From positions 1 through 64,000 of the forward strand of contig NZ_FNHZ01000004.1 of NCBI RefSeq assembly GCF_900103815.1: a stretch of 64,000 nucleotides of DNA. The letters run 5' to 3'. Positions within the stretch are counted from its first letter, which is position 1; each line of letters begins with the position of its first letter. The position numbers were made by a program, and so were the translations under genes. Of the stretch, positions 8,701-16,945 are shown in pieces. Below the pieces are notes generated by a model that saw nothing but the letters and a program-made list of their open reading frames with translations, had not been told where the DNA came from and did no database searches. This DNA comes from Lachnospira pectinoschiza. Lineage in GTDB: Bacteria > Bacillota > Clostridia > Lachnospirales > Lachnospiraceae.

Positions 8701-9228
8701 TTACTTTACTACTTTCTCTAACTTTTGCTTATTAACTTTTACCTGGAATGGTTTTAGCTTTTCCTTAGCAATATCAACAAAAGCAATTGCATCTTCTCCC
8801 ATTGTTTCAATAGTTAATATATTAGCTCTTGCTTGGCTGCTATAGCAAAGGAGATTCTTACCACTAAACTTTATCTTATAGATATTATCCCAAGATAAAT
8901 CTTCCGTCAACTCTCCCTGACTTAAAGTAATCTTATCAGTGCTAACAACATAATGCATTGGCTTTGTAAATATTTCTAATTTACTTTGCTTTCTTGCTGC
9001 AAGCATCATATTAATTATTGGATAAATGCCAAACATAACTGCAAAAAGGAATAACATCAAAGTATATGTAATAGTTGTATTACCAATTGAGATGATTCCA
9101 AATGCTAAAAATACAATTCCTGCTACTACGCCAAACCAGCCATTAAAGCTGTGAAAATTGTGATATAACTTAAAATCTATAAGGTCTTTTTTTGTTACCT
9201 GACTATCAAATTCAATTGTCTTGTCCAC
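8701..9228 (-). CDS. YcxB-like membrane protein
   Basis: 175 residues. Two adjacent hydrophobic segments (about 30-50 and 53-75) are followed by a soluble domain with the pattern MHYVVSTDKITL...DLSWDNIYKIKFSGKNLLCY. This resembles the YcxB-like/PH-like C-terminal domain of small Firmicutes membrane proteins of unknown role. The start is a GTG with AAGGAGG about 10 nt upstream. It directly precedes tsaE and is probably the first gene of that transcript. A second protein of the same general architecture is at 35199-35843. Function unknown. Confidence 0.8.
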   Translation of the reverse strand: MDKTIEFDSQVTKKDLIDFKLYHNFHSFNGWFGVVAGIVFLAFGIISIGNTTITYTLMLFLFAVMFGIYPIINMMLAARKQSKLEIFTKPMHYVVSTDKITLSQGELTEDLSWDNIYKIKFSGKNLLCYSSQARANILTIETMGEDAIAFVDIAKEKLKPFQVKVNKQKLEKVVK

Positions 9229-9333
9229 GGATAATAATCCTCCTTAATTAGTTTGAAAAATGTCACTTCTATTATACTAGCATAAATTAGACAGACTTCG
9301 TATTAATTTTTACTAAAATAAAGATAAGTTAGA

Positions 9334-9367
9334 CTAAAAAATCGGGTAAGACAAGTGGTCCTACCCG
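9334..9367 (-). terminator. Rho-independent terminator of tex
   Basis: On the minus strand CGGGTA...TACCCG closes a hairpin followed by ATTTTTTA, about 55 nt after the tex stop codon. Confidence 0.85.
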
Positions 9368-9378
9368 AATCCGGCGCG

Positions 9379-9400
9379 CAAGACTCGCGAGCGAGTCTTG
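9379..9400. other. GC-rich perfect palindrome after tex
   Basis: CAAGACTCGC-GA-GCGAGTCTTG is a perfect inverted repeat, much more GC-rich than its surroundings, flanked by GCGC on both sides. It lies between the tex stop and the terminator, so it would form an extra stable hairpin at the mRNA 3' end. Confidence 0.75.
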
Positions 9401-9420
9401 ACGATTTGCGCTAAATGTAA

Positions 9421-11727
9421 TTACTTATTCATAAACTTAGCAAGGCCGCTTAAGTTAAGCTCACCTGGCTTCTTTTTATTATTCTGTCTGTTCTTATTAA
9501 AGTTTTTATTAAATGGCTTCTTTCCCTGCTTTTTAGCATTTTCCTTAAACTCAGCCTTAGCCTTAGCTTCTGCTTCATCTAGGATCATTGAAAGTGCAAT
9601 TCTTTCTTTAGCTGTATCAATCTCCATAACACGAACATCAATTACATCACCTACTGATACAACATCAAGTGGGTGATTTACTCTCTTAGTTGCACTCATC
9701 TGAGAAATGTGTACTAAACCATCCTGGTGAACACCGATATCTACGAAAACACCAAAGTCGATTACATTTCTTACTGTACCCTTAAGGATCATGCCTGGCT
9801 TTAAGTCCTTAATATCCATGATATCCTTTCGAAGGATTGGAGCTGGCATTTCATCTCTTGGATCACGTCCTGGCTTCTCAAGTTCCTTAATAATATCTTC
9901 AAGTGTAATTTCACCTACACCTAACTTGTCTGCCATTTCCTTAAGATTAGAAACCTTACTCTTAAGGTTTGTTAATTCACCCTTAGTAATTGAATTTAAA
10001 TCATAGCCTAAATCTTCTAATAACTTAGCTGCTGCCTCGTAGCTTTCTGGATGAACACTTGTTGCATCAAGTGGATTGTCTCCATCTGAAATTCTCATGA
10101 AACCGGCACACTGCTGATAAGCCTTAGGTCCTAACTTAGATACCTTAAGTAACTGCTTTCTGTTAGTAAACTTACCATTAGTTTCTCTGAAATCTACAAT
10201 ATTCTTAGCTACCGTCTTTGATACACCTGAAATGTATTCAAGAAGGGAAGCGGATGCTGTATTAAGATCAACGCCTACCTTATTAACAGAATCTTCTACT
10301 ACGCCTGAAAGAGTTTCTCCAAGCTTCTTCTGATTCATATCATGCTGATACTGACCTACACCAATAGCCTTAGGTTCAATCTTTACAAGTTCAGCAAGTG
10401 GATCTTGAACACGTCTTGCAATTGAAATTGCACCACGAGCTGCTACATCGTAATCTGGGAATTCTTCTGTTGCTAGCTTAGATGCAGAATAAACAGAAGC
10501 ACCTGCTTCGTTTGTGATGATGTAGTCTACATTAAAGCCATTTTCCTTAATAATATCTGAAATAATCTGCTCTGATTCACGGGATGCTGTTCCATTACCG
10601 CAAGAGATAAGATTAACATTATACTTCTTAATTAAATCGGCAACTATCTCTTTAGCCTTATCTACCTGATTTCTTGGTTCTGTTGGGTAAACTACCTTAT
10701 TATCAAGGACCTTACCTGTAGCATCTACAACAGCTAGCTTACATCCATGAGCATAACCTGGATCCCAGCCAAGTACAGTCTTACCTGCAATTGGTGGCTG
10801 TAATAGGAGCTGCTCTAAGTTCTTGCCAAAGACCTTAATAGCGCCATCTTCAGCCTTTTCTGTCATATCAGATCTTATTTCTCTTTCAATTGATGGTGCT
10901 ATTAATCTCTGGTATGCATCTTCAATTGCCTTCTTTAAATATTCTGTTGTATATTCGTTATTCTCAGTAATAATCTGCTTTTCAAGATATCTTAAGATTC
11001 TGTCAACAGGTGCTTCAACCTTTACTGTAATAAACTTTTCTGCTTCACCTCTATTAATAGCTAAAATTCTATGACCTGGCATTGTTGCTACTGCCTCATT
11101 ATAATCATAGTAATTCTCATATACAGACTCTGCGTCCTTATCCTTAGCAGCGCATACAATCTTACCTTCTTTTGAAGTAATATCTCTTATATAAGTTCTA
11201 TAATCTGCCACATCTGAAATAGATTCAGCAATAATATCAAGCGCACCAGAAATAGCCTCAGAAGTGCTCTTAACTTCCTTGCCTTCTTCTTCAGATAAAT
11301 AATTAGCTGCCTCTTCTTCTACTGAATGACTAGCCTTCTGTTCATAGATAAATGTAGCAAGTGGCTCAAGGCCTTTTTCCTTAGCCTGTGTTGCTCTTGT
11401 TCTTCTCTTCTGCTTATAAGGTCTATATAAATCTTCAACAAGCACTAAAGTTTCTGCTGCAAGGATTGCACATTTAAGTTCACTTGTAAGCTTGCCCTGC
11501 TCTTCAATGCTTGATATTACAGAAGCCTTTCTATCCTCTAATCCTCTTAAATACTTAAGTCTTTCATCTAAAACTCTTAATTGTTCATCATCAAGGGAGC
11601 CTGTAACTTCCTTACGGTATCTTGCGATAAAAGGAATTGTATTACCTTCATCTATTAATGATACTGCGGCTTCAACTTGAGATACTTTAATTTCCAATTC
11701 TTCTGCAATCTTCTTATTAATATCCAT
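9421..11727 (-). CDS. tex: Tex family RNA-binding transcription accessory protein
   Basis: 768 residues, full length for Tex. The order of domains is an N-terminal helical region, a YqgF/RNase H-like domain (GWDPGYAHGCKLAVVDATG near 323-341), helix-hairpin-helix repeats (SASLLEYISGVSKTVAKNIV and VSKLGPKAYQQCAGF), then an S1 RNA-binding domain (GTVRNVIDFGVFVDIGVHQD, about 648-720). It ends in a basic Lys/Asn-rich tail. Tex proteins bind RNA and influence transcription and stress or toxin gene expression. AGAGG precedes the ATG. Monocistronic, with its own terminator. Confidence 0.95.
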   Translation of the reverse strand: MDINKKIAEELEIKVSQVEAAVSLIDEGNTIPFIARYRKEVTGSLDDEQLRVLDERLKYLRGLEDRKASVISSIEEQGKLTSELKCAILAAETLVLVEDLYRPYKQKRRTRATQAKEKGLEPLATFIYEQKASHSVEEEAANYLSEEEGKEVKSTSEAISGALDIIAESISDVADYRTYIRDITSKEGKIVCAAKDKDAESVYENYYDYNEAVATMPGHRILAINRGEAEKFITVKVEAPVDRILRYLEKQIITENNEYTTEYLKKAIEDAYQRLIAPSIEREIRSDMTEKAEDGAIKVFGKNLEQLLLQPPIAGKTVLGWDPGYAHGCKLAVVDATGKVLDNKVVYPTEPRNQVDKAKEIVADLIKKYNVNLISCGNGTASRESEQIISDIIKENGFNVDYIITNEAGASVYSASKLATEEFPDYDVAARGAISIARRVQDPLAELVKIEPKAIGVGQYQHDMNQKKLGETLSGVVEDSVNKVGVDLNTASASLLEYISGVSKTVAKNIVDFRETNGKFTNRKQLLKVSKLGPKAYQQCAGFMRISDGDNPLDATSVHPESYEAAAKLLEDLGYDLNSITKGELTNLKSKVSNLKEMADKLGVGEITLEDIIKELEKPGRDPRDEMPAPILRKDIMDIKDLKPGMILKGTVRNVIDFGVFVDIGVHQDGLVHISQMSATKRVNHPLDVVSVGDVIDVRVMEIDTAKERIALSMILDEAEAKAKAEFKENAKKQGKKPFNKNFNKNRQNNKKKPGELNLSGLAKFMNK

Positions 11728-11863
11728 GTTGTAATAATCCTCTTTTCAAATTGTCTTAGACATAACGTCAACTTGTATAATTATAACAATACGAAAAAAT
11801 TATGGCAATAAAAATGTGTTCCTGTTGAGGCAAAAACAACGACAAGCAACATGATAAACATTC

Positions 11864-11890
11864 AAAAAGGCGAACCCTTAAGGGTCCGCC
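11864..11890 (-). terminator. Rho-independent terminator of the hom-lysC operon
   Basis: GGCGGACCCTTAAGGGTTCGCC is a strong stem followed by TTTTTG on the minus strand, about 100 nt past the lysC stop. The 11728-11990 gap holds nothing else recognisable. Confidence 0.88.
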
Positions 11891-11990
11891 CATTTAACAC
11901 ATACTAATTTAGGTAATTTTTATTCACTTTTTATTAGTTATAAGAAGCTAAAGCCACTAAGCTTCTTCTTGAATATGTAACCAGTCTAAA

Positions 11991-13310
11991 TTACGCTTCC
12001 TCCTGTACGAATACTCCATAAATAGTTCTAATTGCATCTTCAAAATACTTGTTTCTAACACCAATGATAATATTAAGCTCTGATGAACCCTGGTCGATCA
12101 TCTTGATGTTAATCTTTTCTTTAGCAAGTGCTGAGAAAATAGCGCCTGCAATACCCGAATTATTCTTCATTCCTCGTCCAACAACTGCGATTAAGCTTAG
12201 GTCTGACTCTAATTCGATTGTATCAGGGTTAACTGCTCTATGAAGGCCAGCAAGTACTTTCTGCTCTTTCTCCACAAATTCATCCTGATGAACAAAAACT
12301 GTCATTGTATCGATTCCTGAAGGCATGTGCTCAAAGGAAATTCCATTATCTTCAAATACCTGTAATACCTTACGACCAAAACCGATTTCAGAGTTCATTA
12401 ATTCCTTATCGATGCTGATAGAAACAAAACCCTTCTTACCGGCAATACCTGTAATTGTATAACTTGGCACATTGCATGTTGTACCAACAATCATAGTTCC
12501 CTTATCCTGTGGTGCATTAGTATTACGAATATTGATTGGAATACCTTCCTTACGTACAGGGAAAATTGCCGATTCATGAAGTACTGAAGCTCCCATATAT
12601 GAAAGCTCTCTTAACTCCCTGTATGTAATTACATCAATTGACTTAGGGTTCTTAACTATTCTTGGGTCAGCAGCCATAAATCCAGAAACATCAGTCCAGT
12701 TCTCATAAACATCTGCTTTAACAGCACGCGCAACAATTGAGCCTGTAACATCTGATCCACCTCTTGAGAAGGTCTTGATTTTACCATTAGCTGATACGCC
12801 GTAGAATCCCGGAATAACGGCTCTTTCAACCTTGGCAAGTTTCTTTTGTAATGTTTCATTAGTTTTCTCTGAATCGAATTCCCCGTTCTTATCAAAGAAA
12901 ATCACTGTTGCTGCATCGATAAATTCATATCCTAGGTATTCAGCCATTATAATACCATTTAGATACTCACCTCGTGATGCTGCATAATCACTACCTGCAA
13001 GATTCTCAAAATTTTTCTTTATAGTCTTGAACTGGTCCGCTAAGCTTAGCTTTAAACCAAGTCCCTTGATGATTTCGTCATATCTCTCCTTAATTGCCTG
13101 AAGAGACTTATCTATATTCTTTCCATTTTCAGCTTCTGCGTAACATTTGTAAAGCATATCTGTTACCTTAGTATCCTCTGAAAATCTCTTTCCTGGTGCA
13201 GAAGGAACTACATATCTTCTTTCTTCTTCTGCTCTGATAATATTACCTACTTTTTTAAACTGTTCAGCACTAGCAAGTGAACTACCACCAAATTTAACTA
13301 CTTTAATCAT
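11991..13310 (-). CDS. lysC: Aspartate kinase
   Basis: 439 residues. The kinase signature KFGGSSLAS is at 6-14 and GGSDVTGSIVARAVKADVYENWTDV lies in mid-protein; the C-terminus (from about 300) holds two ACT domains that bind the feedback inhibitor. It makes aspartyl phosphate, the entry step to lysine, threonine and methionine. Downstream of hom and the ACT-domain gene on the same strand, it completes a three-gene threonine-pathway unit. GAAGGAG precedes the ATG. The class of inhibitor, lysine or threonine, cannot be read with confidence. Confidence 0.94.
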   Translation of the reverse strand: MIKVVKFGGSSLASAEQFKKVGNIIRAEEERRYVVPSAPGKRFSEDTKVTDMLYKCYAEAENGKNIDKSLQAIKERYDEIIKGLGLKLSLADQFKTIKKNFENLAGSDYAASRGEYLNGIIMAEYLGYEFIDAATVIFFDKNGEFDSEKTNETLQKKLAKVERAVIPGFYGVSANGKIKTFSRGGSDVTGSIVARAVKADVYENWTDVSGFMAADPRIVKNPKSIDVITYRELRELSYMGASVLHESAIFPVRKEGIPINIRNTNAPQDKGTMIVGTTCNVPSYTITGIAGKKGFVSISIDKELMNSEIGFGRKVLQVFEDNGISFEHMPSGIDTMTVFVHQDEFVEKEQKVLAGLHRAVNPDTIELESDLSLIAVVGRGMKNNSGIAGAIFSALAKEKINIKMIDQGSSELNIIIGVRNKYFEDAIRTIYGVFVQEEA

Positions 13311-13337
13311 TGTTTCTCCTTCATAAATCCCATTTAT

Positions 13338-13405
13338 ATGTCTTATTTTTGCAAAAGTCTATGTCTTATTTTTACAAAAATATTTGTGTCACATTTTTAC
13401 AAAAT
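13338..13405. repeat. Three imperfect 20-bp direct repeats between hom and lysC
   Basis: ATGTCTTATTTTTGCAAAAG (13338), ATGTCTTATTTTTACAAAAA (13361) and GTGTCACATTTTTACAAAAT (13386) recur at 23-25 bp spacing. They fill almost the whole hom-lysC spacer. They could be operator copies or a small expanded repeat. No function is known to me. Confidence 0.7.
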
Positions 13406-14625
13406 TAATTTAAAACTGTATCATCAACTCTAATTCTTGTAATCATATCAAGTTTAGAAACTGACTCATTAAATTCTTTTTCTGTCATCTTCTCAGTAAA
13501 GAATGCATACTCATCTGTTAAATCGCTTAATTCAACTATGTTGATTTCTCCTGAAAATGCATCCATTGCCTTCTTAGTATCTTTACCCTTAACTCTTACA
13601 AAGAAAGCTCTTACTTCATCATTAGTATCACCTAAATCTAATTCTTCTTCTGACCAGAAGACTTCCTGGTGATTGCTTAGATTCTTTACACAATCTACAA
13701 CGTCTGCACATACTGCAGCTGCTGTTGGTAGCTTACCAGCGCCTGAACCAAAGAACATTAAATCTCCTACCATGTTACCATTTACATAAATGCCATTTAA
13801 AACGCCGTTTACGTTATATAATGGATGGTTCTTATCAATCATAAATGGAGCTGTAATTGCATAAACCTTGCCATCTTTTACATAGCTGCTTGCAAGTAGC
13901 TTAATTACACAACCAAGCTTCTTAGCATAAGCAAAGTCTTCGTTAGAAATCTTAGTTATACCTTCGCAAGTTACATTCTTAAACTTTACTGTCTTTCCTG
14001 AATAAAGGGATGTAAGAATTGAAATCTTACGACATGCATCATGTCCTTCTACATCAGCTTCAGGATTACGTTCTGCATAACCAAGTTCCTGTGCTTCCTT
14101 TAAAACATCTTCATAAGAAGCACCTTCCATGCTCATCTTAGTTAAAATGTAATTAGTTGTTCCGTTCATAATGCCTGTAATCTTGTTAACCTTATCTGCT
14201 GTAAGGCTTGTGTTAAGCGGACGGATAATTGGAATTCCACCGCCAACTGATGCTTCAAACATAAAGTTAACATTCTTTGACTTAGCAAGGGCAATTAGTT
14301 CTGGTCCCTTTGCTTCAACTAAAGCCTTATTAGAGGTACACACACTCTTTCCAGCCTCTAAGCAAGCCTTAACAAACTTGTAGGGTACATCTACGCCGCC
14401 CATAACTTCTACTACTACATCGATCTCCTTATCATTAACGATTAAATCAATGTCATGTACAATCTTTTCTTGAATTGGATCTCCTGGGAAATCTCTTAAA
14501 TCAAGAACTGATTTAACTACTACCTCTTCTCCTGCCTTTAGCTTTACTGAATCTGCGTTACGTTCTAGAACTTCTACTACGCCAGAACCTACTGTGCCGT
14601 ATCCTAATACTGCAACCTTTGCCAT
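13405..14625 (-). CDS. hom: Homoserine dehydrogenase
   Basis: 406 residues. The NAD(P)-binding loop VLGYGTVGSGV is at 5-15; VCTSNKALVE near 117 and GIMNGTTNYILTKM with the ELGYAERNPEADVEGHDA catalytic block in mid-protein are the homoserine dehydrogenase signature. A C-terminal ACT domain begins near 340. It reduces aspartate semialdehyde to homoserine. An ACT-domain regulator gene lies 100 nt upstream and lysC 95 nt downstream. AGGAGG before the ATG. Confidence 0.95.
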   Translation of the reverse strand: MAKVAVLGYGTVGSGVVEVLERNADSVKLKAGEEVVVKSVLDLRDFPGDPIQEKIVHDIDLIVNDKEIDVVVEVMGGVDVPYKFVKACLEAGKSVCTSNKALVEAKGPELIALAKSKNVNFMFEASVGGGIPIIRPLNTSLTADKVNKITGIMNGTTNYILTKMSMEGASYEDVLKEAQELGYAERNPEADVEGHDACRKISILTSLYSGKTVKFKNVTCEGITKISNEDFAYAKKLGCVIKLLASSYVKDGKVYAITAPFMIDKNHPLYNVNGVLNGIYVNGNMVGDLMFFGSGAGKLPTAAAVCADVVDCVKNLSNHQEVFWSEEELDLGDTNDEVRAFFVRVKGKDTKKAMDAFSGEINIVELSDLTDEYAFFTEKMTEKEFNESVSKLDMITRIRVDDTVLN

Positions 14626-14725
14626 TTACCTTGTCCTCCTAATCAACATTTACTACATATCGCCTATATAACTATTATCAATAATTATCTAATTCACTAT
14701 AATCAAATTCTTTACTATCTAAACT

Positions 14726-15175
14726 TTATAAAGTTGCATCTGAACTTAAAATCTTTAGATATCTTACTCCGTGTAAGGATTCGATCTCCTCAATCATCTT
14801 TGATGGGTCGAGGGTTTCTTGTAAGATTTCTACACTTAAGGTTAATGATGCAACACCATTAACTGGAATTGTCTGATGAATTGTTAATAAGTTAGCCTTA
14901 AAATCTGCCACTTTCTTTAAAACAAGAGAAAGAATTCCAGTTTCATCATTCATTGATAATACGAAGGTAATGGTCTTACCCTTAACATTATCTCTAAATG
15001 GGAAAATATCATCTTTATACTTGTAATAAGAACTTCTACTAATCCCCACTTGTTCTGTAGCATCTGCTACGCTTATATTACTTGATTCTATAAGTTTGTT
15101 AGCTTCAGCCACCTTTAATAAAACTTCTGGCAGGGCCTTTTGCTTAACAACATAATACTTAATGTTCTCATCCAT
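14726..15175 (-). CDS. ACT domain-containing protein (UPF0735/PheB type)
   Basis: About 149 residues. The first 60 residues look like a helix-turn-helix (ADATEQVGISRSSYYKYKDD); residues about 70-149 form an ACT domain (TFVLSMNDETGILSLVLKKV...VNGVASLTLSVEI). ACT domains bind amino acids, and this family commonly sits directly before hom and thrB in Clostridia. A regulatory role in the threonine branch is therefore likely but unproven. I chose the ATG at 15175 because GGGTGA precedes it; an in-frame ATG at 15187 is less well supported. Preceded by a promoter with a large palindrome at the start site. Confidence 0.88.
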   Translation of the reverse strand: MDENIKYYVVKQKALPEVLLKVAEANKLIESSNISVADATEQVGISRSSYYKYKDDIFPFRDNVKGKTITFVLSMNDETGILSLVLKKVADFKANLLTIHQTIPVNGVASLTLSVEILQETLDPSKMIEEIESLHGVRYLKILSSDATL

Positions 15176-15196
15176 AATTTCACCCATGTTTTTGTT

Positions 15197-15228
15197 TTTC
15201 TACGAAAGACAACTGTCTTTCGTAGAAA
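15197..15228. promoter_or_regulatory. 32-bp inverted repeat at the transcription start of ACT-hom-lysC
   Basis: TTTCTACGAAAGACA and TGTCTTTCGTAGAAA are perfect 15-bp complements separated by only AC. It lies 3 bp downstream of the predicted -10 box. As DNA it would be an operator overlapping +1; as RNA it would be a hairpin near the mRNA 5' end. There is no U tract, so it is not a terminator. Confidence 0.85.
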
Positions 15229-15230
15229 GA

Positions 15231-15259
15231 ATATTAACATATATATTGGAATTATGCAA
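15231..15259 (-). promoter_or_regulatory. Promoter of the ACT-hom-lysC operon
   Basis: On the minus strand TTGCAT (15254-15259) and TAATAT (15231-15236) are separated by 17 bp. The predicted start falls near 15224, inside the large palindrome and about 50 nt before the start codon. Confidence 0.7.
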
Positions 15260-15292
15260 GGGAAATTAGCAGAAAAATAATAATTTTTCGCA

Positions 15293-15334
15293 TAAAAAAC
15301 CCCTCGTGAAACGGGAGAGAAAAACACGAGGGGT
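15293..15334 (-). terminator. Strong Rho-independent terminator upstream of the ACT-hom-lysC promoter
   Basis: ACCCCTCGTG and CACGAGGGGT form a 10-bp stem; on the minus strand it is followed by TTTTTTAT. It would end transcripts coming from the CAP gene or from the structured tract at 15370-15783, and insulates the hom operon. Confidence 0.9.
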
Positions 15335-15369
15335 GTATTTAAAAACAAAGCAACAGCTTTATTTTTAAA

Positions 15370-15783
15370 ACAATATAAAATTGTCTGGGGTTCCTTCTTC
15401 CTTTAGGTAACTCCGGGGCTATGATTGGGGAAAGCCCCGGATCCTTGGGGGAGAGGGAAAGACAATAGGGGCTTAGGGGAACTCCCATTGCCTTTATATA
15501 TGCAAGATACGGCGGGGGGAGGATTGCCATATCCTACATCTAAAAAGTCCTAAGACTTAATAGCAAAGTTATATAAATTTTTAAATGCTAAGCGACAGTC
15601 TGCCTTATCAACATTTGGGGACAAGCACATGTCCTGTCGCTTAAGCACTGTAAAATTAGGTAACTTCTACTTTAACCATTGGTTAAAGTCTTCTCTTAAC
15701 GATGACTTTAAATCAGGCTATTTCCTAACTTAGGTTTCATCTTGTAGGATATTCAAATTTAGCTTATACGCAAACTTGTAACA
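15370..15783 (-). ncRNA. Structured RNA tract between the CAP gene and its terminator (candidate 3' UTR element or small RNA)
   Basis: About 415 nt without a convincing gene but full of complementary segments on the minus strand. They include a 10-bp stem TAAGCGACAG/CTGTCGCTTA (about 15590-15644) with an inner GGACA/TGTCC hairpin, ACTTTAACC-AAT-GGTTAAAGT (15669-15689), a CCTAA/TTAGG stem, and CCGGGGCT/AGCCCCGG (about 15413-15440). The 15380-15530 part is strikingly C/G-rich for this genome. It ends in a strong terminator. It could be a long structured 3' UTR, a processed small RNA or a riboswitch-type leader without a gene. I do not recognise a known class. Confidence 0.45.
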
Positions 15784-16716
15784 CTAATTCATAAATATTG
15801 CTACCCAGTAGTACTTACCTGCTGAGTCTTGTGCAACTCCCACGCCTACTCTTGTATACTTAGAACTTACCATACAATTATAGTGGGCTTGTGAGTCATG
15901 CCATCCTTGTACAATAGCTGCTGGAGTTGATTGATATCTTCCCATTACCTCTCCAAAGCTACCATATTGTCCATAGTAATAGCATATTGTCTTAGCTTCT
16001 TTATAACTTCCATCTGCTGCATAGAATGGTCTTCTATGATGTCCACCTGAATAGTCAAAGAAATTATTGTCAGCATTCTCTACTGCTCTATGACAAGCCA
16101 TTATTGTTAAACTGCTATCGAATGATACTGCTGCTTGACCAACGGCTGCTCTTTCCTCGTTAATAAGGTTATAAACCTGTTGAATATATGATGAATAAAC
16201 ACCTGCATTAGTTGCTGCCATACTATGATACTCATCGTCTGATCTATGAGCATTAATACTTAATTCTGTTGCTGCCTGAGTAGGAGCTTGTGTTGGAGCC
16301 TCTGTTGCTGCCTGTGTAGCTGCTTGTGTTGGCGCCTGTGTAGCTGCCTGTGTTGGCGCTTGTGTTGGGGCCTCTGTTGCTGCCTGTGTTGTTTCTTCTT
16401 GTGTTGGGGCTTCAGTCTGACTTTGTGTTGTTGATTCATTAGCGCTGCCAGTTGAGCCTACTACTGCTTTATATCCCATATCTGTCTCCTGCTCGTCTAC
16501 ATTGATTTTCCCTGTTCCTGTAGCTAACTCGCTTTCTCCTGCAACTGATCCGCTATTGCTTGTATCAGTTGTATTCGCTGCTGCCACACTCACTGATGCG
16601 CTCTTTTTTGAATTGTTGCTTCCTGCAACGTTAATTGCGATAAATGCACCTGTTCCCATAACTAAAAGTGCTGCAATAATTGATAAAAACTTTACATTTT
16701 TTCTAGAATTCCTCAT
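15784..16716 (-). CDS. Secreted or membrane-anchored CAP (SCP-like) domain protein
   Basis: About 310 residues. An N-terminal basic segment and hydrophobic helix (LSIIAALLVMGTGAFIAI) act as signal or anchor. Then comes a Ser/Thr/Gly-rich spacer and a low-complexity linker of TEAPTQAPTQAATQ-type repeats. The C-terminal CAP domain (about 190-310) has VYNLINEERAAVGQ, ACHRAVENADNNFFDYSGGH, EVMGRYQSTPAAIVQGWHDS and the YYWVAIFMN end. CAP proteins are extracellular; bacterial members are common in spore, surface and adhesion contexts. Start at the ATG 16716 is chosen from GGGAG 8 nt upstream; in-frame ATGs at 16722 and 16743 exist. Its leader of about 410 nt carries a c-di-GMP riboswitch and GGA hairpins. 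Confidence 0.9.
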   Translation of the reverse strand: MRNSRKNVKFLSIIAALLVMGTGAFIAINVAGSNNSKKSASVSVAAANTTDTSNSGSVAGESELATGTGKINVDEQETDMGYKAVVGSTGSANESTTQSQTEAPTQEETTQAATEAPTQAPTQAATQAPTQAATQAATEAPTQAPTQAATELSINAHRSDDEYHSMAATNAGVYSSYIQQVYNLINEERAAVGQAAVSFDSSLTIMACHRAVENADNNFFDYSGGHHRRPFYAADGSYKEAKTICYYYGQYGSFGEVMGRYQSTPAAIVQGWHDSQAHYNCMVSSKYTRVGVGVAQDSAGKYYWVAIFMN

Positions 16717-16793
16717 AATCATATCTCCCATTCTCCACGCCAAGTTTTAAATGTTACATATGAGTACTAGATAAACTTCTTACGTAAAAATCT

Positions 16794-16894
16794 TAAGCCA
16801 TCCTGCTTATCTGACTCCCCGAGTCTTATTCGACCTCCCTGTCTTATGCGACTTCCTTGTCCAATCCCTAGTAAGTTAACCTCCTTGTTAACTT
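16794..16894 (-). promoter_or_regulatory. Array of GGA-loop hairpins resembling CsrA binding sites
   Basis: Five consecutive short stem-loops on the transcribed strand present GGA or GGGGA in or at the loop. They are AAGTTAAC-AAGGAG-GTTAACTT (16873-16894), GAC-AAGGAA-GTC (16850-16861), GAC-AGGGAG-GTC (16832-16843), GACTC-GGG-GAGTC (16813-16825) and TAAGC-AGGATG-GCTTA (16794-16809). The middle ones form an 18-19-nt tandem repeat. Several match the CsrA consensus ACARGGAUGU with one mismatch. A sixth, TTTACA-GGGA-TGTAAA, is at 16983-16998 and has the exact core. All lie in the CAP gene leader. CsrA control is inferred; csrA is not in the window. Confidence 0.6.
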
Positions 16895-16914
16895 AAAGAT
16901 TACTTAAACAGTTG

Positions 16915-16945
16915 TTTAAAATAAAAAAGCACCCTTACCGGGTGC
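16915..16945 (-). terminator. Terminator in the CAP leader, expression platform of the riboswitch
   Basis: GCACCC-GGTAA-GGGTGC is followed by TTTTTTATTTT on the minus strand. It lies about 85 nt downstream of the c-di-GMP aptamer and 200 nt before the CAP start codon, so it is the likely genetic switch. Between aptamer and terminator an ATAACTAG/CTAGTTAT stem could take part in alternative pairing. Confidence 0.85.

Noticed and set aside
14626-15370. T-box or lysine riboswitch before the ACT-hom-lysC operon
   Set aside because: No T-box (AGGGTGGNACCGCG) or L-box signature was found; only a palindrome and an unrelated terminator.
15339-15530. 63-codon Pro/Leu-rich ORF
   Set aside because: Poor ribosome binding spacing, odd composition, and it coincides with the structured GC-rich RNA tract; looks like chance.
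15500-15540. Fluoride riboswitch-like core (GGATATGGCAATCCTCC)
   Set aside because: Only the first block resembles the crcB motif; the later conserved and pseudoknot segments are not found, and no fluoride gene follows.
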